DNA of 64,000 bases from Zygaena filipendulae (GCA_907165275.2 OU015672.1:6616501-6680500); one strand, 5' to 3'; positions 49,501 to 60,441 are shown, numbered from the stretch's first letter. Numbers and translations are program-made. The notes: a model not told the origin generated them from the letters alone.

Positions 49501-52500
49501 AATATTATAAATGTGAAAGTGTGGATGTTTGTTACTGAATCACACAAAAACAGCTGAACAGATTTGCATGAAATTTGGCATGCACGTTGTCAGGGGTACA
49601 GAAAAGGACATAGGGCACGTTTTATCCTGGAATTCCCGCGGGAACTCCGAAAGTACCGCGGGCCACAGCTAGTATGGAAATAAAAAATATTTACCAGCCA
49701 GCTTACTCAACTACTAATTAGCAACGATCAGTTAAGTATTTTAGAACCCGTTTGACTTCCATACTCGGTGATCTTCTACTTGCCATGCCATGCCAGCTAG
49801 GTAGGCATGACTGACATTTAAATTACTCGGGTTCATATTATCTCAATTAAAATGTCTTTACTTGAATCAAAGTACCTAAGTACGCTTTTAATGAAGACTG
49901 TCATTTTGATTCTCTGCTATATTCTTTTTAAATTTAAATTTTTAATCATCGAAAAGCTATTTTCTCTTTTTTTTTTCTATAAATTTCTACATCACGCTTT
50001 TGAAAAGAAAAAAAGAAAACTGTAGTTCAAATAATCTCGACTCTCGGACACTTCCGATCGTGAAATGATTTGGCAAGACCATAATGTTAGAATACTAAAA
50101 ATAGCGCTATTATAAATAGCCTAGTTAAGAGAGAACTATCGGCTGAGTATCGGTGGTAGGTACATGACTCGTGAGTTGATGCATTTTCGTACTCTATTTA
50201 ATTTGGTCGTGTTATGTTATAATAGAATGCAAAGATGCTATGGTTTTTTGCGTATCGTATTTACGATTGCGTGTCACGTTTGTGTTGTAAATACAGTTGC
50301 ATCTTAGTTGATGATAGTATAAAAAATATTACGCATGAGCATGCGGTAAGAGGATGATGAGTGCTTCCGGCTCGCTCTAACAAATATGGCTGTCCCTTTG
50401 ATGGAAAGGGATGGAGACAAGCTCCGCCGCAACGTTTCATAGTTTAGTTATTTTACACTTTTTTAATGTAAGTCCCGTAGCTTATGACGTACGCAGTGGT
50501 AGGCATGCTCAGAAATAGACAGACACAGGTAAATATAATACATGATTTAGTTAGATGATTTAAGATTTACCAGCCGGGAGGTTTTTTCCTAAAAAAAAAC
50601 AGTCACTCCAAAACTTAACTCTTCAAAAAATAACCATAAACACACAACATATTGTATACGACTTAATCCATTTGACTATTATATTTTTTATTCTCAACAT
50701 AGACGTAAATTGACGTCAAGGTGTTCACCTCCATAAACTCAATATTATTATTATTATTACTAACGTTGATTAATATGTTTCTATCTCTTTCAGATGAACG
50801 TGACGCGATACAGAAGAAGACATTCACGAAATGGGTCAACAAACACCTGAAAAAGGTAAATCCACCATCGAATAATGGTGTTTTATATTCATAGCCTTTT
50901 AATTTTACTTATACTAAGAAGTAGTTATACTAAGTAGTACGTAGTAAGTACTAAGTACATTATAAAGAAATCGTAAGCTGTCGTGATGCATATTTTGTTA
51001 ATATTTATAACTGACACTGCTCCTGTTTCTGTAAAAGCTGTGTTTTTCGAAAATATTCTTAGAGAAATTGCTTTTGACAGCGCAAATCGCGCGATATTCC
51101 CGCTAATGTCAAGTTGGCAATAGTATTAAAACGCAACGTTGTACCAAAGATTGTAGGTATGGTAAAGATTTGCTCGGCGATCTAAACACGTGGTTTCGCT
51201 AGAACCATTTGCATGCGCCGTGTACACAAAATGGCGGCTAAATGTCGCAACATTTCACTTCGCAAAGGAAGGATAATTTTGATATCATCACGGACATAGA
51301 CAATCTGTTTCCAATGTCAACCATATTTGATTGCAAGCTGACCAAATTCTATTGAAAATAGCTATAGTTTATTGATTGGATTAGCATCGACTCAAACTTA
51401 ACATCAGACAAAGGATCAGCAGACTGCAGAGTCAACATAGCGAGAGCAATGCACTTGTGTGTTGATTCGATTGTCCTGAATAAACAGGATGATAAATAAT
51501 AATTGTAAATTTGCATTTGTATACACTGTCTTTCATCGTTTTAGCAATCCCAGTAAGTGTACTTTAAGATGTGTTTCGTACGTTTAAGAAACAAATTATA
51601 CACATGATACAGAGTATAATTTTAAACAAGAGAGTTATTCCAGCCCTCGATAATTAGTACAACAAAAAGATAAAAACAAAACCATACAGAAAGAACCTTT
51701 AAACCTTTTATATTTGATTTATTAAATATGAGGCAACACAGGAAATTGGCGTTTTATTACACTTAGGGCATAATCCGTCAGCACGTCTAAAACATGCGCG
51801 ATCAATTTCCATGAATAATATTTTTTACGCCAAAAATTCATATATTTTTTTATCGTACCTACGTATATTTGAGACGAGAATCAAACTCTGAACATCCTGC
51901 TTCTATACGTCCTTCGTTTAACCTTACATTCTGTATATGAATATAAAATCATAATGTTTAGACAATTATCAAACTCGTGCCTTTCTCTGAAGTCAGAACC
52001 TCTGTTCAGTAGGCAGTCAGTACAAGTGTTTTCGGTGTACCAAATACAAGGAATGGAAAGGAACAAAGACCTTAAAGGAATGACTCAGAGGCATACAGAC
52101 TGGCCTTTCATGAAAGCGATGCGAACATATGCGAATACTGTATCTTCAAGTATCTGATATACTTAATTGAGTATTTTGTATGTACATATTTTAACAGTAT
52201 CGTTTTACATTCCAATTAGGGTCAAATTCGTTTGTGCGTATCTCGTGAACATGTTTTAATGAAAGCGATCATTATTACAATGATGTACCGAAGGGAAATG
52301 ATCTCCGTTGTCTCCTGGTGTTGATAATAGCGATATTATTATGTCTTTTCAAAACTCGTATGCAAACGAAAGTTTATATCACTTCTTTTTTTACGGCCCT
52401 GGGTTCGCGCTTTTTAGAATCTTTAGCCAGTATCATTTCGATGTTCGTAATTTCGTCCAACTACTGTGTGATATTGTGTAGTTTGGAAGAAACTTTCATA

Positions 52501-55500
52501 CTTGAACTCAATAAGGACGCTCAAGTAGGAAGTTGTGTAATAAAAGGACAGCCTTCCAGCGAACGCCCAATTCTGATCTTATCTCCCTCTTTCTATACAC
52601 TGTTCATCACTAATGGATTACTAATATGCAAATTCTGCCACATTTATTTACACAAAAATAACCACGATAAACTAATTTGCGAATCAAATAAGTAAAATTT
52701 ACTTCCAACTTCTGTTATTGTTCCCGTTAAAGTCCTATAGAACTTCTATTATGTCAGGCCTTTTTATAAATAAGTACTGTCTAAATTAGTTGCATTATTA
52801 TTTGCGCAGTCTCGGTACGCTTCTTTTGTGTCATTCGCATTCAAATTCTGCGCAGTCGCATTCGTCAGTTGAGTAATGGCAACTTGAACTATGCATAGTT
52901 CGCGTTCGTTACAAATTATTATTTTATGACCTATTGAGATAGTTGTTTTAGTATGACCTCCTCCTGACTCATCACTTTACATATTTTGTTACTAGTTATT
53001 AACTACTAATAGCTGTTCCCCGCGGTTTCATCCGCGGCAATTTCGAAGTTCCCGCGGGAATTCTGGGGTAAAAAGTATATCCTATGTCACTCAGGATCAC
53101 TGTAGCTTCCTGTAAGTGAAAGAATTTTCAAAAGCGGTTCTGTAGATTCAGAGATAGCTATTCCGCGCATTTTCACCCGTGGTGTTTTCGGAGTTCCCGC
53201 GGGAATTCCGGATTACAATATAGCCTATTAATCAGTGATAATGTAGCATTCAAATGGTGAAAGAATTTTTAAAATCGGTCCAGTACTTTTTGAGCCAATT
53301 CGTTACAAACATACATATGTACATACAAACCTTTCCTCTTTATAATATTAGTATAGATACGTCATGCACTATGCTTATGCCCTCCTAGTATAGTCTTCCT
53401 AACATATTTAGTTCGTATAGATAAACTCTTTATTGAACACCAAAAAAAATTAACAATAACAATCTTCACTTTAGTATTAAGGGCCAGCCATTAATAGCCA
53501 GTGTTATTGCTTAAAGTGTTCTTTTCCATCTTTAGGAAAAGTTATTCGATATGTGATTCCTTCAAGTCTTTGAAGATGACAATATATCATGAGAAAATTC
53601 CTAAGTTCACGAGATTGAGCCCGCATGGAACAGCTAGTCCGTGATAAGAGTACAGTAAATAAGGTACCTACTACATATATTTCGAAACTGCACAAGAGAC
53701 CTACGGGGTTAGCCAAGTTGACAATATACAATCGTTAACGCATAGAAAACATAAGTAACGAATCGTCATGTCACTTGGTCAGCCAATCAAAACTCTAGTT
53801 TTCAAGTGGTCACGTAAACCTAGAGTTTTAATTGACTGACCAAAGTTCTCTATTCTAGTTTTCTATGCGTTAACGATTGCAGATTGTCAACCTGGCTAAG
53901 GGGGCTAGTGTTGCTCAAGTAGGTCTTAAGAGATTTAAGCGCGTTATCATCGATGACTAACTTCGGGACCAGGGGGTCTACTCTAATTCAACGAAAAACA
54001 AAATTTCGTTTAAATTTCGTTCGTTCCTTACCATGGTTCTGTTAGTTTCGAAATTTCGTTGAAATTTCGTTGTAAGTTCGTTTACTGACGTTTAAATTCT
54101 CTAAACCTACTCTAATCTAATAAAGTTACGAACGAAAATTAAAGTTTGACAGATGACTGTTCGAAATTTTAACCTAAAATTAACGAAACCAAAAGTGTTA
54201 CCTTTTCATTTTCGTTTAAGTTGATTTTGATAAAAATTAATCCAAATTTATGGCACTTATACTCAAAATATAAAAATTTTTAGTACCTCATCCAATTGAC
54301 ATTCACAAGTGCTTATATTAGTAGATTAAAATATTATTTTATCATACATTTAGTTAAGTTTTATTTTTTCACCAACCTATTTTTGTAAAATGGGAACAAA
54401 TATTAAAAAACAATCTCGATTTTAGGTATTTCTTTAATACTTCAATGCATGTTACTCTTTTTCAACACAAAAGCAAATTAGACAAAACGATATCCAAATG
54501 AAGACTGCGACTTGAAACTTTCATAAAGAAAGTGTAATGTGTTTGCATCGTAGCTATCGAAAAAAGCACTTGAAACATTTAAATATCACTTCACTTGAGA
54601 AACTATGAGAAACAAACTTAAAATTATTGAAACTTTCAAAGAATGCAACAAAAATATTTACAAGTGACGACTGACAGTATTGTGATAATACGGATAAGTC
54701 TGGTGGTTACGTTCGCGTTACTATAAACACCGTTCGTTGTATACAACTTAATTTAATCGTTTATATCATGGACCGTATTGTGATAATACGAAAATAATGG
54801 TTGTCATACGTTACTATAAACAACGTTCGTTAATAGTATACAACTGAATTTAGTCGGTTATCAGTTATTGTTCATTCCATTCGTTCACGGAAATTGTTTA
54901 TGGATTCGAATTTCTCGCTTGTGTTCGAAAATGATATAGAGTAAGGTCAGATACGAAACTTCGTTTAAATATCGTTCGTTAGCGAAGGTTCGTTTCGGAG
55001 AAAGAGAGTAGATACCCAGGTCAGCGGTTAAGTAACGACGAAAACATTCAACATCGCCTTCGAGGAATAACTCGTATGTGACTCATAGGACCAACCGGTG
55101 GTCATTCTTATAACATCCTTTGTTTTATGTAACGCTATACCATAATAATATATTGTTTAAGTTATGTGTATTACTTAACTACTAACGTGAAAGATCAATT
55201 GTAAAGGAAAGTTCTTCTTCGTTTATCTTTTTTCTTTTTCGTTGTAGTATATGGGGGCCCAACCATCATCTTACAGTATTGGAATTGCATCCATTATAAT
55301 TTCTACTTAATACCACGATCCTCTGGCTCACTTCATGAGCCACCATTATTCGTTCCACTCCCCTACCTTCTTTCAGCTCTTCCACGTAAACGTCTTCTCA
55401 TATAACCAAGTCCGTATGGAGGTAGTAACATAACTTTGTAACTTATCTTATGTAGGCACTTGTGAAGCTACTAAGCGATTTACTTATTCATGATTTCATT

Positions 55501-58500
55501 GACAAGATTTCAACAGAAAAGTAATCCTAAATATTAAAAACCTATTTAATAAATGACATAATGTGTTTGTAATACCTATTGGTGGGTGTGGAATTTATAG
55601 CGATAAGAGTAGGTAGTCCATGTAAGGCTTGAGCGGTGCTATATGTGGAAGAGTGAGCAAACCTCAGGGCATATGTTATATTTCGCCCACATGTTTACCG
55701 GATGTGTATCTACCCACTTACTCTAGTTGTACTTTAAAGAGTATTTTGGGAGGCATCGAACCCTTTCATTACATATTATATAGACTTAACCGTTTGCAAT
55801 AATCAGTTTCAGGCGTGAACTTCACTATTTCGTTCATTTCTTTGAACACGAAATTCCTGGATGTCTGCCTCTTCCGACTACAACAACTAATTAAAATCGA
55901 AACTTGGATGTCTGGTGACAAAAATAGCAACTCTTATAGACAATTATTAAAGTCGTTACCAAATCATTCTTAGAAAACGATTATTCACAACGCGCAGCGT
56001 ACTCGAAGTTGACTAAGCTTTTCTGACATATTCACCTCATCAGCTTTCGAAGTAGTATCTTTCATACATTGAACCAATTGGCTATTCGACTAATTTTTTT
56101 TAGTCCGTCGCGTATATTAATGAAAAAAATTGGATAGGTACGTTTTTTTACCTAATCAAAAAATAACGGCGATACATTGAGTAGAAATTTCGCGTGACGT
56201 CACTACCCGGTGCAGTTTGTACGGGGCTTTTACCTGCCGAATAATGACGTTATGAGTCCTCCACGCTACTACGCGCCTACTTTAATGCGCTTTATCTATG
56301 TTTGTTTTTATCAATTTAAAAAAGCAAAGCGAAAAATCAAAAAAATTGTGGGTGCATAAAATTTATTGTAGTATTTTGCAAGTAACAGTAAGGCCTCCAA
56401 TCCGAGACCAGATAAAAACCATAATTTTTTTTAATCATGCTTATTTACTCATTGTTAATGACTCATGTGGTGTTGCAAGAATACCTTGACACGTCTGTCT
56501 TGGGCCCCAACTTGATTTTTGAAGCCATGCAAATCCTATCGTAGTTGGATTTTATCTAACTTTATAGAAAGTGTATTTTTCTAAGAGGTGTCATAACTTT
56601 ACGCATGACTCATTTATTTCTGTTAACGCTCGGGGCTTTTATCAATGGCTAAAATATAGAACAGAAGAAAAATGCATAAAAACGGTGTTAATAATATTAA
56701 GATGACAATTTTATACATCAACAATCTCGTATTTTTATTATTAGTTTACATGCGAAACATTAAAAAGGTAATAATGATCTCTAATTATCAGCAAAAGACG
56801 TAACAGAAAACTTAAAAATTATTTTATCCAGATATTTCTATAAATAGCTTATAAATAACCGTATTAAAGTTTTGAAATAACATGTCGTAGGTACCTCAAA
56901 TAATTTACAAATATAAAGTTCGATATAAAGTTTTGATATCATAGATAATATCACGTGGTCAACATCGCTAGTTTATAATATTGCGAGGTGTTCTGACAAT
57001 GTTCATAATAATCTCACCGTGACATATACAATCAATTTTCTCTGTGTTACAACCAGGTTACAAGCCTTTAGAAAATATTCCAATCAATCAACTTTTAGCT
57101 GCACCTTCGACCACTCAGAGTGCTTACCACTTGTGTGTTTTACAATGATAGACATCAATAATATCGTTTATGTCACTATCAATTTTCAATATTGTGACAG
57201 CTTTCTTTTCTATGTGTGGTGATGAGTTTACTCCCAATCATATCCATAGCGGTTTACACACGGTTAATTGCCAGGAGTGGTCTGAGACCTGACATGTTTC
57301 GGACTTTTTTTGTAGTCCTTCATCGGGATGAGTGAGTTTCTTCATTTGATCTTGAGTGAGCCGCTGTAGATTTTAATGTTAATGATATTATGTCTTGCGA
57401 AACTTAAAAATAAGTTTACTCCATGTTATTTCATCATTTAAAATTCGATTTTCAGTTTCGTATTTGTAAATATTTTCTTTTATCTTTAAGAGTTCTTCGC
57501 TATTAGTACTGGCACCACACTAGAACCACAATCTGAGTAATTTAGCATAGTGATTACCAAATTATTATTATTAATGGGTGAGAAGAATATTTAAATTTGC
57601 TTTAGACTTCATTGTATGACAAAATCATTAAGATTCCTGCATTAAATTATCTGCTTTGAACTGTTATATAAACGCTAAATGACTATGCGTGTGCTTCTAA
57701 AGAATGTATTTGCAGTAATAGTAATATATTTTAAAAGTATCTATCTGTCTTGGAATCTACTTTGGAATCATTTATTCATAATCGCGAATGTATGGTGACC
57801 AAGACGTCTTGAGTAACTATAAACTGCCGCTTAGGTAAACCTCTAGTTTTGCTTACATTCGTAAGTTTTTAAATACAGACTAAACGAGTATGTTTCTGAT
57901 GTTCAGTATAAAATATGTAAGAACATGTCGTCGATATTGTTAATACAGGTATTATAATAATTATAATCCATCTCTTTAATTTTTTCTCGCTTGGCATTTG
58001 GATATGGAGCAGCACTGGAAATATCTGAAGGTCTGTAATATACACTGCATCGTTTATTGATTTGTTTTATGTCTATCAATTATTTTAGAATACGCTTCGA
58101 TATTTTTGTCATCATGAACATTTTTGAATATTTTAATTTTTTTAAAACTCGTTTTGATGGTTTTTAAATGTTTCATGTATATATTGTTTATCATAATGTA
58201 AATTTTATTGATTAGTTACTTTTTTTTCATATCCATCATATTGATGTATTTTTTATCATCCTTTGTATTTATTGTCTACACTACACTTGTAGTACAATTA
58301 TAATAACTACAATTATAATTACAATTTTAATAACTTCTTAGTAGTACAATTATAATAACTACAATTATAATTACAATTTTAATAACTTCTTACTGTCGTA
58401 TTTCCGTAATTATTTAATTCATTTTTTAGTTTCTAAATTACCGACATTATTTTTATCGTCCTTAAGATTTATTCTCTTTTCAGTTCTCGTAGTCATATAA

Positions 58501-59934
58501 TTTTAGCGTACATTTTATATAGAGACCTTTATCATTGCGTTGGTGTTCTTTTGATTTTCTTTTCATCGCCACTGAATCCACCAGTTGTCTTATCCAGGTA
58601 TTATACTATTTGTCCACCATGCTGCTCGGACAGACGTACACGCGTCTGCACGTGTGCGAGGTGGTCAACAACCAACCATGTTGTCCGCCGCAGAATGTAA
58701 GTGAACACGTTAAAGATATCGATGTTGGTTTTGACTTGTGATGCTTTTATTTAAAATAAAAAATGCAAACGATTCATTCGTCGTTTCAGTTTTTGTACTT
58801 TTGTCTATCTATGCATGATTAGTTTTCTCATTAAGTTTGCGTGATTTATATTTTTGATTGTTTAATACAGCTTCGACGTGATTCCTGAATGGTCCTGTTC
58901 TTTTTAATCTAAAATTGACCTTTAAATTTTAATTTTTTTCGCTTTTATGATTTTTTGTCTTTTTTTAAACCTCTTTATTTCTTCTTAGCGCTTAACAGGC
59001 GTCGCCTTTCTTTTGGCTTTACTTGTTTGTTGTATTCGTCATACCAGAACTACACTGTTGCCTTTGTGAATATACTTCACAACACCAAGTGTATAATTTA
59101 GGATAATAACCATACAAAATGGAATGAATTTTTATTCACCAACACTAACGTCAGGTTATACGTCATGCTGTAATATTATTTGATGTGTCAAAAAGGGAAT
59201 GGGACTTAGCGAAACCGTTGATCTTCAGTCCCCAACCTCTTCGTTTTCAGTTAATTACCTAGTTATGCGCTTCTCTTTCTTTCAAATCGGATAATCTTTA
59301 TCTTTCTTTTTACTCTCTGTCTATAACAATATCTAAATAATTTTACATCAAAATATGCATACCAAAAGAATCTGGCACGCGTTGTGCTCGCAAATCGGAA
59401 TTCAGCACTAGTTTAAGCGTAGCCATATAACAAACACGCGTAGACATGTGCTACATTAGTGTGCATATAAGTTGTTTGATGTTCAGTTTCTACTTACAGT
59501 CAAATAATATTTGCACGAATTTAGTGGTTGCTGATGACTTATGAGTATGGAATTAATTAAGCATACGTAGGTATAAGTGGCAATGGGCGGGTCACATCGC
59601 TCGAAGAATGGATGAATGATGATGGAGAAGGAAAATTTTCGAAGACGTAGCATGGGTATGCTGGTAACAAGGTGAACCGAGGACTTTTTGAAGGTCGCGG
59701 CACGCCATTGGATGCGGAAAGCACAGGAGCGGCCATTGTTGTGATCCTTAGGGGAGGCCCAAGCCAAAAAGACAATATATATTCAAACGATATTGTTTGA
59801 ATCGTTCCGTTCTTAACATTTATTGTGTCTGTCTGTGTGTGCAGGTGAACCGTCACGTGAACGATCTGTTCGAAGACCTGCGCGATGGACTCAACCTCAT
59901 CTCGCTGCTGGAGGTGCTTTCTGGCGAACATCTC
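44517..59934 (+). CDS. shot: short stop (spectraplakin), N-terminal exons, 5' partial gene
   Basis: Spectraplakins are giant cytolinkers that bind actin through two N-terminal calponin-homology domains and microtubules through the C-terminus. Three exons (44517-44694, 50794-50855, 59845-59934) splice in frame. Exon 1 encodes a 59-residue leader, [15 protein letters not shown]... to YEENLTKFK. Exon 2 gives [14 protein letters not shown] and VNKHLKK, the family's hallmark start of CH1 and first actin-binding site. Exon 3 gives [15 protein letters not shown] and [15 protein letters not shown], ending in phase 0 just where orthologues continue PREKG. Intron phases are 1, 0 and 0. The rest of CH1, CH2, plakin and spectrin repeats must lie right of the window. 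Usual DGHNL is DGLNL here. Plectin-like alternatives are less likely because insects have shot. The start at 44517 (AAAATG) was chosen over an in-frame ATG at 44493 because of its context and its resemblance to the YYK-type shot start. Confidence 0.88.
45236..45437 (+). mobile_element. Helitron-like element in shot intron 1
   Basis: TCCTATACTAATATTATAAA to GAAACCGCACGGCACAGCTA. Confidence 0.72.
45598..45813 (+). mobile_element. MITE family A copy with damaged left end
   Basis: 216 bp flanked by AGAT. The left repeat stops after GGACGCAGATAAGCA, having lost the GTTAACCCAC part; the right end is complete. Confidence 0.82.
45851..46077. mobile_element. GC-richer MITE
   Basis: 227 bp with ends GGCTCCACTACATTAATCG and inverse GCCTGCACTACATTATCG, then CCGA. 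The interior has repeated GCTCGTCTA / CGAGCACG words. No coding sequence; target duplication uncertain. Confidence 0.65.
46105..46240 (-). mobile_element. tRNA-derived SINE
   Basis: Minus strand shows an A box (TGGCGCAATGGTCA) and a B box with T-arm (CCGGGTTCGATTCCCGG), then the lepidopteran SINE body (TTTGTGTGATGAACACAG, CCAGTCTGGGTGTGTAT). The anticodon arm does not fold properly, so it is not a working tRNA gene. Lies in shot intron 1. Confidence 0.78.
46537..46575 (+). repeat. GT microsatellite
   Basis: An interrupted GT run in shot intron 1. Confidence 0.9.
46930..47099 (+). mobile_element. Helitron-like element, 5' end unclear
   Basis: GTATACACGTTGTCAGGGGT, CCGGAATTCCCGCGGGTACC, GGGGGACAGCTAG. 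Confidence 0.62.
47140..47380 (+). repeat. Helitron-like remnant, subfamily 2
   Basis: AGCTGGACCAACTGTAACGG, GCTGATGTTATAAGGAGTAC and TTCCTGCGGGAATTCCGAAA mirror the interior of 1065-1371; the 3' tip is lost. Confidence 0.5.
47403..47636. mobile_element. MITE with GCGGAGCTAGG ends
   Basis: About 230 bp, ends GCGGAGCTAGGATGCGCAAC and exact inverse, with further pairing (TTATCG/CGATAA). Adjacent to a family A MITE. No clear target duplication. Confidence 0.68.
47661..47896 (-). mobile_element. MITE family A copy
   Basis: 236 bp with both ends complete, flanked by ATAT. Lies in shot intron 1, about 25 bp right of an unrelated MITE. Confidence 0.88.
48102..48403 (-). mobile_element. Helitron-like element, subfamily 3
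   Basis: CTAGCTGTGCGCCGCAGTTC start; interior GATTTAAATGAAACAAAGCC and GTCTACCTGTGCAAACCGCA match 12352-12548. Confidence 0.68.
48535..48722 (+). mobile_element. Helitron-like element
   Basis: TCTAATATATAAAATTCTCG to GACACCGCGGGGCACAGCTA G. Confidence 0.75.
49024..49215 (-). repeat. decayed Helitron-like copies
   Basis: TAGCTGTTCCCTGCGGTTTT, a second tail at 49157, ending GGGTTACAATATAGCCTATA. Confidence 0.5.
49494..49672 (+). mobile_element. Helitron-like element (Lep1-type)
   Basis: TCCTACTAATATTATAAATG to GGGCCACAGCTAG, both ends sharp; a short deletion has removed part of the 3' stem. Confidence 0.8.
50794..50855 (+). CDS. shot: shot exon 2 (start of CH1, first actin-binding site)
   Basis: 62 bp between acceptor CTCTTTCAG|AT and donor AAAAAG|GTAAAT. 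It encodes (D)[13 protein letters not shown] and VNKHLKK, nearly invariant among spectraplakins and plectin. Too short to appear as a long ORF; recognised from the protein family and exact splice phases. Confidence 0.92.
52545..52690 (+). repeat. dispersed repeat shared with 32260-32405
   Basis: Second member of the pair, in shot intron 2. The 125-codon open frame over it has no recognisable protein features. Confidence 0.55.
53010..53358 (-). mobile_element. two Helitron-like tails in tandem
   Basis: Tails at 53010 and about 53156 (GATAGCTATTCCGCGCATTT), one shared 5' end TTTATAATATTAGTATAGA. Confidence 0.65.
53709..53899. mobile_element. palindromic MITE
   Basis: 191 bp. TTAGCCAAGTTGACAAT ... 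CGTTAACGCATAGAAAAC matches the complement of the right end (GTTTTCTATGCGTTAACG ... ATTGTCAACCTGGCTAA). A second stem sits in the centre (AAAACTCTAG and CTAGAGTTTT). Target duplication unclear because the flanks are G runs. Confidence 0.72.
53974..55017. mobile_element. non-autonomous DNA transposon, 1.04 kb
   Basis: Left end GGGTCTACTCTAATTC and inverted right end GGGTATCTACTCTCTTTC, both running into AACGA/TTCGTT-rich sequence. Flanked by AGG (53971-53973, 55018-55020). Inside, a stretch of about 92 bp is duplicated (about 54672-54765 and 54770-54860; shared GTATTGTGATAATACG). No transposase frame. Class uncertain. Confidence 0.6.
56138..56340 (+). repeat. CRE-containing palindromic repeat, copy 2
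   Basis: Shares TTTTTACCTAATCAAAAAAT, CGCGTGACGTCACTACCCGG and the TTTAATGCGCTTTATCTATG part with copy 1. Confidence 0.62.
57291..57327 (-). ncRNA. hammerhead-ribozyme-like motif (possibly decayed)
   Basis: On the minus strand: CCGATGA, then a hairpin (AGGACT, A-rich loop, AGTCC), then GAAA and the palindrome-containing ACATGTC. This order matches the hammerhead core CUGAUGA - stem II - GAAA - stem III - UH, with U4 changed to C and stem I weak. Such motifs occur in Penelope-like elements and retrozymes. No reverse transcriptase was found nearby. Confidence 0.4.
58291..58392 (+). repeat. 52-bp tandem duplication
   Basis: AGTACAATTATAATAACTAC and what follows, up to AATAACTTCTTA, occurs twice with a 52-bp offset and virtually no differences, about 200 bp left of the candidate shot exon. 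Confidence 0.85.
58598..58696 (+). CDS. candidate extra exon of shot (cassette or alternative first exon)
   Basis: In the 9-kb intron between shot exons 2 and 3, a GC-rich 99-bp open stretch is bounded by acceptor GTCTTATCCAG|G and a strong donor AGAAT|GTAAGT. It is exactly 33 codons, so it can join phase-0 exon 2 and phase-0 exon 3 without shifting frame. It reads [14 protein letters not shown], then [19 protein letters not shown]. Codons end mostly in G or C (CTG, CTC, CAG, ACG, GTG, GAG, AAC), like true shot exons and unlike the intron. An internal ATG at 58619 has context CCACCATGC, so it could also begin an alternative first exon of 26 codons. I do not recognise the peptide. It is cysteine-rich and hydrophobic at its start, with no motif I can name. 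Confidence 0.55.
59576..59764 (+). pseudogene. decayed LINE fragment next to shot exon 3
   Basis: Plus strand reads [11 protein letters not shown], then stop codons and shifts through text corresponding to [15 protein letters not shown]. It is a broken copy of the same LINE C-terminal region as 21241-21520, ending about 80 bp before the acceptor of shot exon 3. Confidence 0.6.
59845..59934 (+). CDS. shot: shot exon 3 (CH1 core)
   Basis: 90 bp, 30 codons, phase 0 at both ends: acceptor GTGTGTGCAG|GTGAAC, donor CATCTC|GTGAGT. Encodes [15 protein letters not shown] and [20 protein letters not shown] remnant ends about 80 bp upstream and a Helitron-like element begins about 50 bp downstream. Confidence 0.92.
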
Positions 59935-59977
59935 GTGAGTATTCTCATTGTTATTCTTAGTTATCTATATAATTATA

Positions 59978-60196
59978 TAAAATGCTTTGTCCTGAATGAC
60001 TGACTGACAATCAACGCAAAGCCTAAACCGCTGTTCGTAGAGACCTGAAACTTGGAGGGTGTTTTCTTTTTATGACGTAGGCATCCGTTAAGAGAGAATT
60101 TTCCGAAATTCAAACCCCAACGGGGTAAAAATGGAATGGGACAATTCCGCGGGAACTCCGAAATTATCGCGAGTGAAACCGCGCGGGATAGCTAGT
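59978..60196 (+). mobile_element. Helitron-like element, subfamily 4, beside shot exon 3
   Basis: AAATGCTTTGTCCTGAATGA, GACCTGAAACTTGGAGGGTG, GAAACCGCGCGGGATAGCTA G; begins within about 50 bp of the shot exon 3 donor. Confidence 0.7.
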
Positions 60197-60253
60197 AATA
60201 TTATAAGCCATATTACTGTATTTAGCCAAAACCGCCACTTTATAATACACACA

Positions 60254-60441
60254 TCCTTACTAATATTATAAACTATAAAGTTTGTATGTATGTATGTTTG
60301 TTACTCTTTCACGCAAAAACTACTAAATGGATTTTAATGAAACTTTAAAATAATATAGCTTATACATCAGAATAACACATAGGGTACTTTTATCCCGGAA
60401 TCCCTGAATTTAACGCGGGTGCAACCGCGGGCAACAGCTAG
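60254..60441 (+). mobile_element. Helitron-like element with GTAT repeats
   Basis: TCCTTACTAATATTATAAAC to GGGCAACAGCTAG. Confidence 0.78.

Larger units (their letters stand above)
44695..50793 (+). other. shot intron 1 (6.1 kb), repeat-filled
   Basis: GT-AG intron. It contains several Helitron-like copies, three MITE families, one SINE, a GT microsatellite and unassigned AT-rich DNA, annotated separately. At 49322-49347 there is a TGTC microsatellite. I saw no further exon, but short alternative exons cannot be excluded by eye. Confidence 0.7.
50856..59844 (+). other. shot intron 2 (9.0 kb) with candidate extra exon
   Basis: GT-AG intron separating the two halves of the CH1 start. It holds Helitron copies (about 53010-53358), a palindromic MITE, a 1-kb non-autonomous transposon, a hammerhead-like motif, a 52-bp tandem duplication, the candidate exon at 58598 and a LINE remnant. 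50856-52540, 55018-56137 and 56341-57260 hold nothing I recognise. Confidence 0.7.

Noticed and set aside
52318..52695. 125-codon open frame in shot intron 2
   Set aside because: Overlaps a dispersed repeat also at 32260-32405 where the frame is not kept; no motif and AT-rich codons.
59557..59931. 124-codon minus-strand open frame
   Set aside because: Runs over a LINE remnant and antisense to shot exon 3.
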